Shown here in pieces: positions 45,916-57,200 of a stretch of DNA of 64,000 bases (the first letter of the stretch is position 1; each line of letters begins with the position of its first letter). The translations under genes were made by a program, and so were the position numbers. The DNA comes from Coriolopsis trogii (taxonomy: Eukaryota; Basidiomycota; Agaricomycetes; Polyporales; Polyporaceae). The DNA is taken from the NCBI GenBank assembly GCA_020543525.1, contig JAHYIO010000001.1, positions 2,604,001 through 2,668,000 on the forward strand, written 5' to 3'. The notes below the pieces were generated by a model. The model worked only from the letters and a program-made list of their open reading frames with translations. It was not told the origin of the DNA and did no database searches.

Positions 45916-46656
45916 TGTGCATAAAAACGAGGTCTTAAGCTGTCCTGTTTGTATCCCCTCGCGGTCCTCCGCTTCCGCTCATTCACATGATACTCATACC
46001 GTAGACTAGTCGCATGCTAATGTACCTATATACTACGTTAAAAATCGATCGTCCATACTATACTCTAACCCAGAAAATTCCGACTCGAGCTCAAAAGTGC
46101 CTGAGGAATGCGTTTGGAGTGGGTTGATACTGTAGCTAGTCTCGTGACCAGACCTTCGGAGTTTCAATCGGATTCATAGTCCAGTTCAGAATCAATAGCC
46201 GCGGAACAACGAGAGGGGTATCACTCAGTGCGCGGTAATCCTGCTGACTACTTTCGCGTCTTCATGATCACCGCCGTGCGTCAATTCAAGTTGTTATCCA
46301 TGGACCACACCACACTGCACACATCGATATCCGGGTTGACCTCCTGGCAGGATTTGATCAAAATCTCATCGTTCCCTAGGTCTCTGAATCCTGAAGCTCA
46401 TTGAGCCGATTCGAACCGAGGAAGTACCGCCGCCACCTTTGAGGGGCCACATCGATTCTAAGTACTGTACATACTCTTGTATGAGGAACGTGCGAACAGA
46501 GAGTATGCTCACATTGCCATGATAGGTTCAGATGGTTTGATCGTATATCTCTAATCCCACATGAACAGTCACCACGCTCGTTGCGCAGCAGATACTTAGC
46601 GGGCACGCCCCCTTGCCGCCAGTTCGGGGCGGCAGCCGTGCTATGCATTCGCCTCA

Positions 46657-46752
46657 TCTCCATCCAACGGCCCGTGCCCGTCTCCATCCAACGGCCCGTG
46701 CCCGTCTCAATCCAACGGCCCTTGCCCGTCTCAACACAACGGCCCTTGCCCG
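46657..46752 (+). repeat. 24-bp tandem repeat, four units, upstream of RTA1 copy 3
   Basis: Four head-to-tail 24-base units at 46657-46680, 46681-46704, 46705-46728 and 46729-46752, each containing caacggccc(g/t)tgcccg. Units 1 and 2 are identical; units 3 and 4 differ at a few bases. The matching site before copy 2 (about 44375-44398) has one degenerate unit, caattcaacggccctcg. Confidence 0.93.
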
Positions 46753-46785
46753 AGTCGCTCGGCGACAGCGGGCCCGCTGGACAAA

Positions 46786-46847
46786 CTATGGATAGCGGTG
46801 CCTTGACTCGTTGAAGAAACGGTGCACTCGGGACGAGGGTATAAAGG
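46786..46847 (+). promoter_or_regulatory. promoter block of RTA1 copy 3 with TATA box
   Basis: The block ggatagcggtgccttgactc (within 46786-46813) and the TATA box tataaagg at 46840-46847 match the copy 2 promoter in sequence and order, and lie about 100 bases before the ATG at 46943. Confidence 0.7.
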
Positions 46848-46942
46848 ACTCTCATCTCAATTCATACAAACAGTTATTCTATCTGAGTCCTCCATCCTTC
46901 GAGCACATCGTTAGCCGCGTTCGCATTGGTACCTTCTACTAC

Positions 46943-48314
46943 ATGAAAGGTTCGTTCGAAGTTTAGCCCAGTAATCCAATGGCATCACTGACATTCAGAA
47001 TTTTCTCCTCTGTCTGTCTAGACCCAAATGAACTGTTGTACGGTTACGTACCGACCAGGAGTGTCTGCTTCATTTTTCTTGTACTGTTTGCTATCTCCAC
47101 CAGTAAGTCGATCCAGTTGTCTTGGACTGCTGTCTTACTCATTTCGATACCTTGTCGTGCTCAGTCATCCATACATGGCAAGCAGGGCGGTCCCGAACAT
47201 GGTGGCTGTTCCCATCAATAGTCCTTGCGGGTATAGGAGAGGTGATAGGATGGGTCGCACGAGCACTCGCTAGTTGGAGTCCTTTGAATAAGACTCTTTT
47301 CGTCATCCAGTGAGTTTCGTGTCCCTTTTCACGCAGGATTGACGCAGGCTGACGGTGGACACAGAGGCCTCGCTCTCGTATTGGCACCCACACCATTGGT
47401 TGGGGCGCTGTTCATTGGTTTTGGGCGGGCATCTGCACGTCTCGGAGCTCAGTACAGCCGTCTGAGCCCTAAGATGTGTCAGTGATCTCTCCGCGTAAAC
47501 CATGTCACTGTACTTACCTCACGATGCAGATTCTAGGATATTCTTGACCGGAGACATTGTTTCGCTCTTGGTACAAGCATGTGGTGGCGGTCTCGCCGCC
47601 TCAGCGACAACTTCGGGCAACACTAAGCGGACTCGTCTTGTGAGAAGTGCATCTAACCTGTCGCCTTGTCAGCTGACGTGAACGTGCTGCTATGTCTAGG
47701 GAAGCAATATCGTTCTAGCAGGCCTCATCATACAAATCGGTAAGCCGCAACTGACATTCCAGGGTGCGAAGACTCACGAGTGTCCTCGATGTAGCCTCAA
47801 TGACGACATTCTGCTGTTTGGCGGCGGAATATGCGTGGCGCCGCTACCGCCAGAAACCCTTCCGTAAGACTGCCGGATACGACGCCGCTCTCCCGCCAGT
47901 GGCGATAGACCGACACACGAAGCTGCTTTTCCTGGGCATCTGCATCAGTACCGTGCTCGTCTACATCCGGTACGTGTTTTGCTTTGTCCTCAGCGACGCC
48001 GTCTCCACATATGAGGCTAAATGCTTGCAATTGTCTTCTAGGTCTATTTACCGCATCATCGAATACATCGATGGCTTCAACGGAACCATTGCGCACACCC
48101 AAGTGCTGTTCAGTGAGTACCACCCATGTTTAGATCATGCCGGTCCCGTGCATGCGGCTGATCATTGGCGTCGATAGACGTGTTCGACGGCATGTTGATC
48201 ACATTGGCTATATACACTTTGAACCTTCTGCATCCAGGTCAACTACTGAAGGCGACGGCTCAGCCACAGCTTGAGGGCTACGCGCTCAATGACAAGATGC
48301 CGGTGGTTGCTTGA
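46943..48314 (+). CDS. RTA1-family seven-helix membrane protein, copy 3
   Basis: Close paralogue of copy 2. Exons 46943-46949 (ATGAAAG), 47022-47102, 47165-47309, 47365-47477, 47530-47639, 47700-47739, 47795-47969, 48042-48112 and 48178-48314. Protein features follow copy 2: YGYVPTRSVCFIFLVLFAIST, RSRTWWLFPSIVLAGIGEV, APTPLVGALFIGFGRA, DIVSLLVQACGGGLAAS, AEYAWRRYR, SIYRIIEYIDGFNG and AQPQLEGYALNDKM. Differences cluster in the loop after the glycine-rich helix (TTSGNTKR, two residues longer) and in the cytoplasmic loop GYDAALPPVAIDRH. An alternative ATG at 46979 reads in frame through the first intron. Both copies look intact, so the duplication has kept two working genes. Confidence 0.9.
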
Positions 48315-48492
48315 TGTGAATATACGGGGTCCTAAGCTGTTTCTTGGTTCATTTCGCGGCGTTCTTGACTATTCACGTATCACGCTCCTAATAGACCTAT
48401 ACCACTGACGACCGTCAGCGCTAGTTGACATTACTTATGTACATACTCGTATACAACAACATTTTGCGTACGGGAACACCTTGTCTCCGACC

Positions 48493-49183
48493 ATGACTCG
48501 CCTCACGCTCATCGTTGCCGCAACACGGTATAATGGGATAGGACAGAATGGGCAACTGCCATGGCGGCTCGCGAAGGAGATGGCATACTTCAAACGCATC
48601 ACCACCGCTGCACCTGAAGGATCGATGAACGCGGTCCTAATGGGGAGAAACACATGGGAGAGCATCCCGTCAAAGTTCAGACCGTTGCCCAAGCGGCTCA
48701 ATATCATCATTAGCAGCAACAAGCAATACGAGCTGTGAGTTGGATGGTAACGCTGCACTCTGAGAAGTTTTCACATCGACCCGTTCCAGCCTGCCCTCCA
48801 ATGCGGCGACGCCTTGCGTCCCTGTGTACCTGCATTCAAACCTGCAATCGGCCCTGGAGAGGCTTTCGCAGCCCGAGTCCCTGGAGTTTCCCATACATCG
48901 CTCCTTCATCATCGGCGGGGCGTCTCTGTATCGCGACACACTGGCCCTTGCACCGTCGTCGGCCTCTTTCGTGGACCGCATTCTGCTTACACGGATCACC
49001 TCGCCGTCATTTGAGAGCTGCGATGTGTTCATGCCTGATTTCCTCGCTGAAGCTCAAGGTGATGTGCAACCGTGGCGGCAGGCTTCCCATGAGGAGTTGC
49101 AGGAATGGGCGGGGTTTGAGGTTTCGGCGGGAATGCAGGAGGAGAATGGGATACAATACGAGTACCAGATGTGGGTGCGGTAG
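48493..49183 (+). CDS. DFR1: Dihydrofolate reductase
   Basis: Reduces dihydrofolate to tetrahydrofolate with NADPH for thymidylate and purine synthesis. Exons 48493-48734 and 48790-49183 give 211 residues. Seen: [21 protein letters not shown] (nicotinamide and substrate region), the catalytic acid in [31 protein letters not shown] (NADPH-binding motif), [19 protein letters not shown] and the C-terminal strand EYQMWVR. Length matches fungal DHFRs. The gene converges on the mitochondrial bL36 gene with only 34 bases between the two stops. Confidence 0.95.
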
Positions 49184-49217
49184 CATCGTACTATGGCAGC
49201 TCCCTCTATGGAATCTA

Positions 49218-49579
49218 TTAGGCGGCAGTGAATGTATAGGATGCATTCCAGGTAGTGAGGTCTTTAACCTTGTCGCTGTGCGGCTTGTCAGGAAGGACTG
49301 GCTGGCGTGGCAATCAATGGGGTTAAAACACACCTGCTTGTGTTTCGGATTCTTCGAACAAATGATATACACCCTGCCTTTCCTCTTCACGACGCTGCAT
49401 CCGTCACACATGACCTTGACCGATGCCCGGACCTTCATTCCCCTCGCCAGAACGACATTTGCTGCTGGTTGCGCAGAGAGCGCATGGTGCGGATGGTGGT
49501 GGAAGTGGGAGTGGGGGAGGGTCGCTGGCCTTATGCGCGACAGGAGCGGTCGAGATGAGCTCAGGAGTGCGCGTAACAT
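49218..49579 (-). CDS. RTC6: Mitochondrial ribosomal protein bL36m
   Basis: Large-subunit protein of the mitochondrial ribosome. Exon 1 (49579-49334) encodes 82 residues: a basic, His/Ser-rich targeting leader, then [20 protein letters not shown] and [13 protein letters not shown], which is a full bL36 domain with its Cys-Cys-Cys-His zinc ligands. The 3' exon is less certain. A GT-AG intron from 49333 to the acceptor before 49268 adds 16 residues and a stop at 49218, giving 98 residues; ending close after KHKQ would be more typical for bL36. The promoter side faces the transporter gene at 49872. Confidence 0.88.
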
Positions 49580-49871
49580 GACGGTCCAGAAGACTGTTTG
49601 AGTGCAGAGTGCATGTCGCGCTATGTCGCGTCTGCTATGAGCCTTAGCGCGCCTTCGGCTGTCTCCGGAGCACTGTTAGCGCCTGTGCATGTGACCGGCC
49701 GAGAGTGATGAGCGTAGCCGATAATGGGCGCTACTCTTCTTCGCCTGCTCAAGCTCAAGCTCTGAATGGATGCAATACCTTATCCTTCTACCTCTCTTCG
49801 ACGACATAGAGCTACTATCTTCATGCCGCTTGGGCGATAATATCTCACTATTACCGCTTCACGAACGCTAG

Positions 49872-51318
49872 ATGACCACTGGACACTACCAGTCCATCCA
49901 ACTCGGAGGCAAACGAGCTGTAGCACTCTTCGCAGTCTGTTTGTTTGCATTTGTTACAGAGACTCAGCTATCGCAGGTATGTCTTCATCTGGTCCCCATC
50001 TTACCATGCTGATTGCTTTGATAGTATGTCCAGGCGGAACTTGGGTTCGAACAACCATACTTGCTCTTGTAAGCGAAACGTCTCTCCTACCGCGTATGAG
50101 AAGCAAGTTGCCTGACCTTTGCTTGCCCTACCGCCTTATAGCTACATCGTACACTCAGCATTCGCGATATCGTTTCCCCTACACGTCTTCTACCTTTCCG
50201 TGACAGCCAAGTACTCCGTCAATGTGCTCTATGCAAGTCTGGCCTTCGCTGTTCAGAAACACCTTGCCCCGAGATCTCACCCCAATGGCTCCGGTGCACC
50301 GGCTTTCCCGACACGGAGATTCTCGCGTCTTGTCACGTTCCTCACCGCGGGCATGACCGTACCATCCCTATTGTGGTTCATTGCAGTCGCTCTGGCTCCG
50401 TGAGTGCAATATCACAACAACTTTAAGTAGGGGGTCCTGATGATGATCGAACCTTCAGCGTTACTGACGTGACTGCGCTCTGGAACACCAACGCTTTCTT
50501 CGCCTACGTGTTCACTGTCCTGATGACTGGTGTGAAGTGGGACGTCCGGCGTTTGACTGCAGTGCTAATCGCTACCACCGGTGCACTGGCGGTGGTCTAT
50601 GGTGGTTCCACCTCCGAATCGGAAGGAGGCCAGTCGTATACAGTGCGCGCTCAAGATGGACCGAAAGCGCCGCTCGTCGGTGATGTCTTGACACTGTCGG
50701 CGTCGGTCATGTATGGTGCCTACCAGGTGCTCTACAAATCGTTCGCTACCCTACCCAACGACCCCGAAGCGCAGGCAGATGGCCTGTATGCGCCGCTACC
50801 CCACTCTTCCGATGAGACGAGTGTGGACACCGAGGACGGTGTAGACGAGCCCCTCCCACCTGACGTTGACATTGTCCACCCTCTACCCTTCGGCCTCTAC
50901 CCCAACCTCCTCACATCAGCTATCGGCATATGCACGTTATCATTGCTCTGGTTTCCGATTCCGATCCTACACGCCCTAGACATCGAGCCATTTGCGCTCC
51001 CGCGCGATGGTTTCACGTACTGCGTGATCGCTGGTATTGCTTTGTCAGGCGCGATCTTCAATGCTGGATTCATGGTGAGTCTCTCCGTCGTACGTATCCA
51101 CTCGGCTTCTATTGACTCCCGTATGACAGGTCCTTCTCGGCGTATGGGGGCCGATTGTGACTTCTGTTGGGAACCTGCTGACTATCGTCCTCGTGTTTCT
51201 CTCGGACGCCATCTTCGGAGCGGCGGCGGATGCTGTCACGATCTGGAGTGTGTTAGGCTGTGGGTCGATTGTCGTCGCGTTTGCCATACTGGCATATGAC
51301 ATGATGATGGGGAGGTAG
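49872..51318 (+). CDS. SLC35F/EamA-type membrane transporter
   Basis: Drug/metabolite transporter superfamily protein resembling solute carrier family 35 member F and yeast vacuolar YML018C-type proteins; substrate unknown. Exons 49872-49976, 50025-50068, 50142-50399, 50459-51074 and 51130-51318 stay in frame. Seen: first helix AVALFAVCLFAFVTETQ, QPYLL, AFAISFPLHVFYL, WFIAVALAPVTDVTALWNTNAFFAYV (the typical EamA helix pair), TGALAVVYGG, GDVLTLSASVMYGAYQVLYK, an acidic loop (about 50770-50880), NLLTSAIGICTLSLLWF, ALSGAIFNAGFMVLLGVWGPIV and a final helix before MMMGR. About ten helices in all, as expected. Confidence 0.88.
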
Positions 51319-53901
51319 TTTGCGGTCGTTGGGTGGAGGTGTGGCACACTTCGTTCTTACATCACGCGTGTTTGATAACGTGCTTCTGTTTTTGACAGGA
51401 TGATTCGGAAGAATTAAGATTCGTCCGTATGGCAGAGGGCACCGCTGTCTCTTTTGTGGGTCTACCCCCGTACTATACCCTCCCTGAACACAGAGACCGC
51501 TCTGACGAAGTCCCTAGTCGGAGTGATGCCCATACTCTTGCTCTTGCAGTGACCTCCTCAGCTCATGCCTCGTATGTAAGGGTGATTGTCTATCGGGAGA
51601 GCTCATCTGGGTCATTAGAAGAACGTAAGGCTGCAGGACAGTAGTGACGCTCGGCTGTTCGCCGCCGCCAAGGGATGTCGCCCGAGTACGCCTCACGTTT
51701 GATTGCATGCATGTTGATTTCGTACTCCGCACGAGCGTCGATATCGATCGCATCGTCAGTGAACCTCCTATTTCTCGTCCATGTCCTGTGCGTGGTGCGC
51801 TGACGATCCGCCAGAGTACTAGTATCGCAGCTGTCTAGACCATGTAAGCATCTGTCGCAGCTGTGGGCGCAACCGATCAGTTGCTGACTTCAAAGCAATG
51901 CCACAGACCGAGTTAGGCGACCGCCTTTCCTCTTGGACAGGCTTGTATACGGTCGCTTCAAGGGAAATCGAGGCTAGTGTATCGGAGCTCCGAACAGTCT
52001 TGACACCCATGCAACAGGATGCTGATGGTGATGGTCAAATACGCATGTTTCGCGATCTTTAAACATCGAATCGTGGCCATTGAAGGACCTGTCATTGCAC
52101 AGGGCCACAGCTCCTCGTGGGGCGCATGGCGTGTGCGAGAATGCCAGCCTTATCGCTGTCACGATCCTTGATCACGCGAGGTGCATTCGTGTGCACACTT
52201 CATCTTTTGTAGCTCTTGACATGCTTGACAAAAGCGACGCACAACGAACATATCGGCGGCACGTATGTTCGACAGTTGTGTGTTGCAGGGGACAACGTCG
52301 CACTGCTAGTAGCAATCCTTCCTTCGTCAGCGAGAGCCTCACTGCGACCGGAATGATTAGCTCGAGTTAAGACACCACTTACTCCTGTAATCGCATTTGA
52401 CTCTATGACTGCAGGTCACGAACCATAGGGTATACGTTGCTTTACGCACGTCTTGCGCATGACTATGCACCGGGAGTACGATGTACTACCAAATCATCGA
52501 CTGGATGCCGGCTACTACATATACCGACGTCGAACAACACAGCCGTTGCCTCTACCATGACTGTTGGCATGAGCACGATAGTGACGCCCAGGAATTCATC
52601 TCGAATTACGACACCTCAATCGACGTCCCGCCTCGGTCAAATCGTCTTCGGCTCTCGGGTCGGTAGCGTGCGCGAGAATGCTTCGCCGTGGGTCAGTCAT
52701 TGATTCGCAGATCTACTCAGAACACCAACAACGTCTCCTGGACATCGATGAAAAGTTCACCTGCCCAGCGGTTGCTCTTTCATTGCACCATACTTAAGCT
52801 TAATGCCACAGCCCACATTGTCTCGAGCATACTCTCTTCCAGGGACATTCTGACTGGCGTTATCATATGGGTTTCGCTAGTATGCATCGCCGTGTAAATA
52901 GACCGAAGCTTCTCTTCCTACCGCCTAAGTCCGGTACAAGCGAGGACGTTGCGGTGTTCCATCCAAGTATCAAGCGTGGCCCGTGCGATACCTACTTTTT
53001 GAATGTGCACGTGTTTGGTGCAGTTAATGTCGGGGTTACGGATTGCGTACTTCGGTGTTACGGGGGTTTCGACAATGAACAGTATAGAGTTCGCACTGAA
53101 ACACAACACGCAATCCTGCTTCGCCGTGCCGACAGGGGATAAACTCAATGCTGAATGCATAGCGAACGCTTCTTGCAGCGCCTGTTCGGGCGAGGTGGAT
53201 CATGAATTTTCCCCAACGTCAAGAGCATGGCGCCGTACAAGACAGATAGCATCTCTCAGGATGACTTCGCATTTCTCCGCTCTTCTGCAGGCACAGTCAC
53301 ACCCGGTCCGAACTCCTGGCAGCCCAAATGGGCATTTGCTGGGAACATTTTGCAGAATGTGAGAGACAATGACTATAGCACAGACGAGGGGTAACCATCA
53401 ATCGACGAGACGACTGGAGTGAGGATGAGAGGATTGGAGAGAGAGACACGATAGAGACGAACAAAGGAATGGTTGGGGTCAACAACGTACGTACTAGCAG
53501 ACGGAAAGTGGGGGTACGTAACTATGGAATGCAAGAGCAACGCGTGTACACAGAGGACAGTCCGTAATCCCAGATAATTGCCAGTAGCACGGAAAGGAGA
53601 TTTGATGAGAGACAAAGAAAAAGATACTTTAAGTTAGACGGGCCGAGATCTGCGGCGTCGTGCGCGGACGATCGTCCTGCCCCGATCCTATGGGCGTGCC
53701 CGGTGATACTCGGCGGCGACCAACCGTGCCCTCAAGGGAGACAGCGACTATCCGTGCAGGACGTCTGTGACTCCAACAATGATTATACTCGTATAGACCT
53801 CCCCCCCGAAGCACGTATAAGATGACGCAGATCAAGTCGTAGTGGCCATCATGCTGAAGACAACGACGTTAAGCAAACGAGTCATGTGCACAAGAAAGAC
53901 C
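51319..53901. other. intergenic, 2.6 kb, no gene recognised
   Basis: This is the longest gene-free stretch of the window, between the converging transporter and PPZ genes. Many short ORFs exist on both strands, none with recognisable motifs, and I could not join any into a multi-exon model. No repeats longer than about 20 bases were noticed by eye. Confidence 0.35.
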
Positions 53902-55496
53902 TCACCTCTTCCGCTTGGCCTTCGTCATTTCTTTTCGTAGGGCGGGACCATCTAAGGGCTTGAGAAGTTCGAACGCGCAAAGCAATTCTTCCGACACGCT
54001 ACGAATAACGTGAGATGATGAGAAAACACGTCTAGCCATCAAAACAAGTGATCCAGACCTCATGCATGCTCCATAGTTGTCGAACTCTACATTGGCTGGA
54101 TCAGAAGCGCGTTGACAAAGCGAAGCTCAAGTGACTCACCTCCACAATAATTCGGTGCGCTGAACACAGTTACCAGCGTCCGGTCATTCCAGAACTCGTA
54201 CCCGTCCTCGACTACCATGTGCGCCCGGCAGATGAGGTCCATGTCGTATCGCACCAGGAAATCATTGATGACTGCCTTGCCAAAACAATAACTGACTCCT
54301 CGTTCGTTGTCCTCCCAGTCTACTGCGGTGTCAGACGGATCTGACCAGAGAAGGTCATTCAGAAGACCATAGTCTGGTACGTCGGTTGGGCGCTGTATGC
54401 GCTTGATCTCCTCCATGGAATGTAGGGACGGGGAGAGGCCGCCATGAACACAGAAAATCTTGGACGCGACAATAGCAGCGATAGGAAGGCAATTGAAGAC
54501 ATCAATGAACGTCTTCCAAGTCTTCAGGTTACACCTTCGTTTGCATTCGTCATAGAAACCGTAGACTGGACGTGTCAGACGGGGGCGAACTCATATGGCA
54601 CGGATGTGGGGCGTACCTCGCGTGACGTTGGCACACTCGTGGTTGCCACGCAGTAGGAAGAAGTTCTCTGGGTACTTGATCTTGTAGCAGAGCAATAGGA
54701 GGATGGTCTCGAGACTTTGCTTGCCTCGGTCAACATAGTCGCCGAGGAAGAGGTAGTTCGCCGCTGGCGGGAACCCGCACATCTCGAACAGCCGGATGAG
54801 GTCCGAGTACTGTCCGTGCACGTCCCCAACGATCTTCACGGGTGGTGAAAGTTCAATGAGAGTGGGCTGGCTGAGGAACACCTCCCGTGCCGCTTGGCAA
54901 ATGGCGACGATCTCGGCGTTCTTGAGACAGAGCGACTTGCTCACTTTGCCCGTGTAACCCACGTCCAGCAACCGCTGAATCATGTCGTCTATGTCCATCT
55001 GCTTCACGCCCTCCTTCCCGTTACCCTTGACAGCCCCGCCTGTCGGGTCGTTGAGGGAGAAGCTGGCGGCAGACCCCGGTGTGGGGTAGCCTGGGGATGT
55101 GGAGAGGATGGTATGGGTGATAGGAATGTCAAGCGGAGCAGGCTTTCCATGCACATGAGGTGAGGACTGAGGGGAAGAGGGCTTTGGAGAGGTCCCCGAG
55201 AGGCCGTCACTAGGTGAAGTACTCGGGGAGCCTGGAGGTCGTGAACCACTCCCGTTCGGGATGACGGTGCCACCCTCTGGGTTTGTGATGGTCATTGCTG
55301 GTGTTCCTGGGGTCGCTGCGCCCGCATCGTGGCCATTCCCTTGACCAGAGGGATCTTGGGGAGCGGTTGCGCGAGAGAGACTGCTCTGGAGCGTCTCGTT
55401 GGTGTCGGCAGCATCAGGAGCTACTGCGTCGCCATTGGCATCCTTGTCCTTATCCTTGCTACCCTTCTTCGACTTTTTGGACTGCTGCTGGCCCAT
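53902..55496 (-). CDS. PPZ1: PPZ-type serine/threonine protein phosphatase
   Basis: PP1-related phosphatase specific to fungi that controls ion homeostasis and cell-wall integrity. Exons 55496-54617, 54565-54140, 54086-54059 and 53998-53902 give 476 residues. The N-terminal 160 residues are Ser/Pro/Gly-rich and begin [12 protein letters not shown], a good N-myristoylation site with basic residues for membrane anchoring. The catalytic core has [31 protein letters not shown] with [15 protein letters not shown] across a splice junction, [26 protein letters not shown] and [15 protein letters not shown]. All metal and catalytic residues of PP1 enzymes are present. One extra Gly is predicted at the CGG/EF junction, so that splice site may be off by one codon. 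Confidence 0.94.
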
Positions 55497-56053
55497 AGGA
55501 AGAGCGGAAGACGCTGCGGAGGGAGAGCCTGGTTGGGGAGACTGGGACCTTGTCCTCGAGAGCCGAGAAGTGAATACCGAGAGGAGTGTTGGCGCCAGCT
55601 TGACAGACGATGTGCGGGAGCGAGGCGGTGGGAATTGTTTGGTGTGGGTATGCGGGCGTCGTTAAAACGTGAATATATGGTACACAAACACCAGGAACGA
55701 GACGGGAGGAGGAGGGCGGGGACGGAGATGAGGGTGAGCGAGGGTGGACGCGAGAGCCAACCACGGACTCTATGCGCTCCTGACGGCCCAGCTCCATGTT
55801 TGGGAATTGTTTGCTGCACCGCTCCCGTTTACTCCATCCCAACACTTGGCATCCCACCATCATCCCACCGCGAATCCCAAATACATCAACCTTAACGTTC
55901 ATCATACACACTCTGCACGCCCATTATACACATACAGTCGTCGCATGGGTGCAGTGTCATTTTGATGCAGTCGCATAGCACATGAGAATGTAATAATACC
56001 ATAGCCTACGTCCCCAGCCATCGCAGCGCCATCCCGGCCCTCGCTCTCCAGGC
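55497..56053. other. intergenic, promoter of PPZ and 3' end of RPS11
   Basis: The sequence is upstream of the leftward PPZ gene and downstream of the leftward ribosomal protein gene. No gene is seen; short ORFs on both strands overlap without any recognisable motif. Confidence 0.4.
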
Positions 56054-56822
56054 TCAGAACTTGCCAAACGACTTCGCCGCCGCCTTGTTCTTCGCCACCC
56101 GGAGCACGTTGAAACGCACAGTTTTCGACAGCGGCCGGCACTGACCTATTTCGTACCCAATGGATGTCAATTACCGCCCGTCTCTCCTGCCTGCATCCTA
56201 GTCTAATATTGCACGTACCGACGGTAACAATATCGCCAACTTCTACACGGAAGGCTGGTGATACGTGCGCCGCTAGGTTCTTGTGACGCTTCTCGTAGCG
56301 GTCTGCGTGGAGGTAACTCGGTGAGGCGCATAATGCACGCACGTCAGATTATGGAACATACTGTATTTGGGGATGTAGTGGAGGTAATCGCGACGGATGA
56401 TGATAGTGCGGGTCATCTTCGTCGAGATGACACGGCCAGTCAAGATGCGACCACGGATGGAGACATCGCCAGTGAATGGGCACTTCTTGTCTGTAGTAGC
56501 AGAGGTTTGCCTCTGGAAACATAGTCTCGGTATGTAGGGGACGCACCAATGTAAGAACCCTGAATCGCCTCAGCCGGGGTCTTGAAGCCGAGACCGACGT
56601 CCTTGTACCACCGCTTCTCCTTGGTGGAGATCTTCTTTCCACCTGCAGTAGACACCCCAATAAGCGTCCTCGCCCTCCTCCGAACTCTCCTCCCATAACA
56701 TACCGCGGGCCTTCGCGTTTTGGAAGATGTGCTGCTTCTGGAATGCCTTCTCGATCTGGCAGCATAACGGGGTCAATGGCCTACACTTCGGTGAAAAACG
56801 CGGAACTCACCTGTTCGGCCAT
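56054..56822 (-). CDS. RPS11: 40S ribosomal protein uS17 (RPS11)
   Basis: Small-subunit ribosomal protein. Exons 56822-56811 (12 nt), 56755-56704, 56642-56547, 56490-56362, 56302-56219 and 56145-56054 sum to 154 residues. Seen: [108 protein letters not shown] and a basic tail ending FGKF. Length and sequence agree with fungal and animal RPS11. Five introns in such a short gene; none shows clear C/D or H/ACA snoRNA boxes by eye. Confidence 0.96.
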
Positions 56823-57200
56823 GGCTGGGTCTTGAGGATGGACGCGGTGGGGTTCGGCGGGTGGACTTGCTTGCTCGAGATGGTGGGCGCTTAGATGAGC
56901 CAGCAAGCCACCCATCAATGAACTGTACAGCTCGGTAACTTCCGAAATTGCAGCGCCTACTCCCCCTTGACCGCAACTTCAACTATCTCGAGGCGAAGAC
57001 GCGCAGATGCATCGTTATAACCAGTCTGACACCGGGGTATGGGTACATGTGCAAGAAGAGAATACATAAAAATGAGTGAAAGCTATGCTATCAGTATGAT
57101 CTAGGTAAATGCAAGAATACAGGTCCTATGTTACAGCTTCCGACGATACAACGAATAAACAAGATAGCCTGTAGAACATATGTCGATCAATGGGTATAGT
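56823..57200. other. intergenic, RPS11 promoter
   Basis: The 378 bp between RPS11 and the end of the receptor-like gene is AT-richer than its surroundings near 57060-57200. It should hold the ribosomal protein promoter. No defined motif is claimed. Confidence 0.4.

Larger units (their letters stand above)
45916..46942. other. intergenic, start of second duplication unit
   Basis: From about 46197 onward the sequence repeats the upstream region of copy 2 in order. It contains the 24-bp tandem repeat and the TATA box listed separately. Nothing is recognised in 45916-46190 apart from the 3' end of copy 2. Confidence 0.5.

Noticed and set aside
46657..46752. CRISPR-like array
   Set aside because: The 24-bp units are head-to-tail without spacers, in a fungal promoter; it is a simple tandem repeat.
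56146..56361. snoRNA in RPS11 introns
   Set aside because: Introns are 59-73 nt and show no C/D or ACA boxes by eye.
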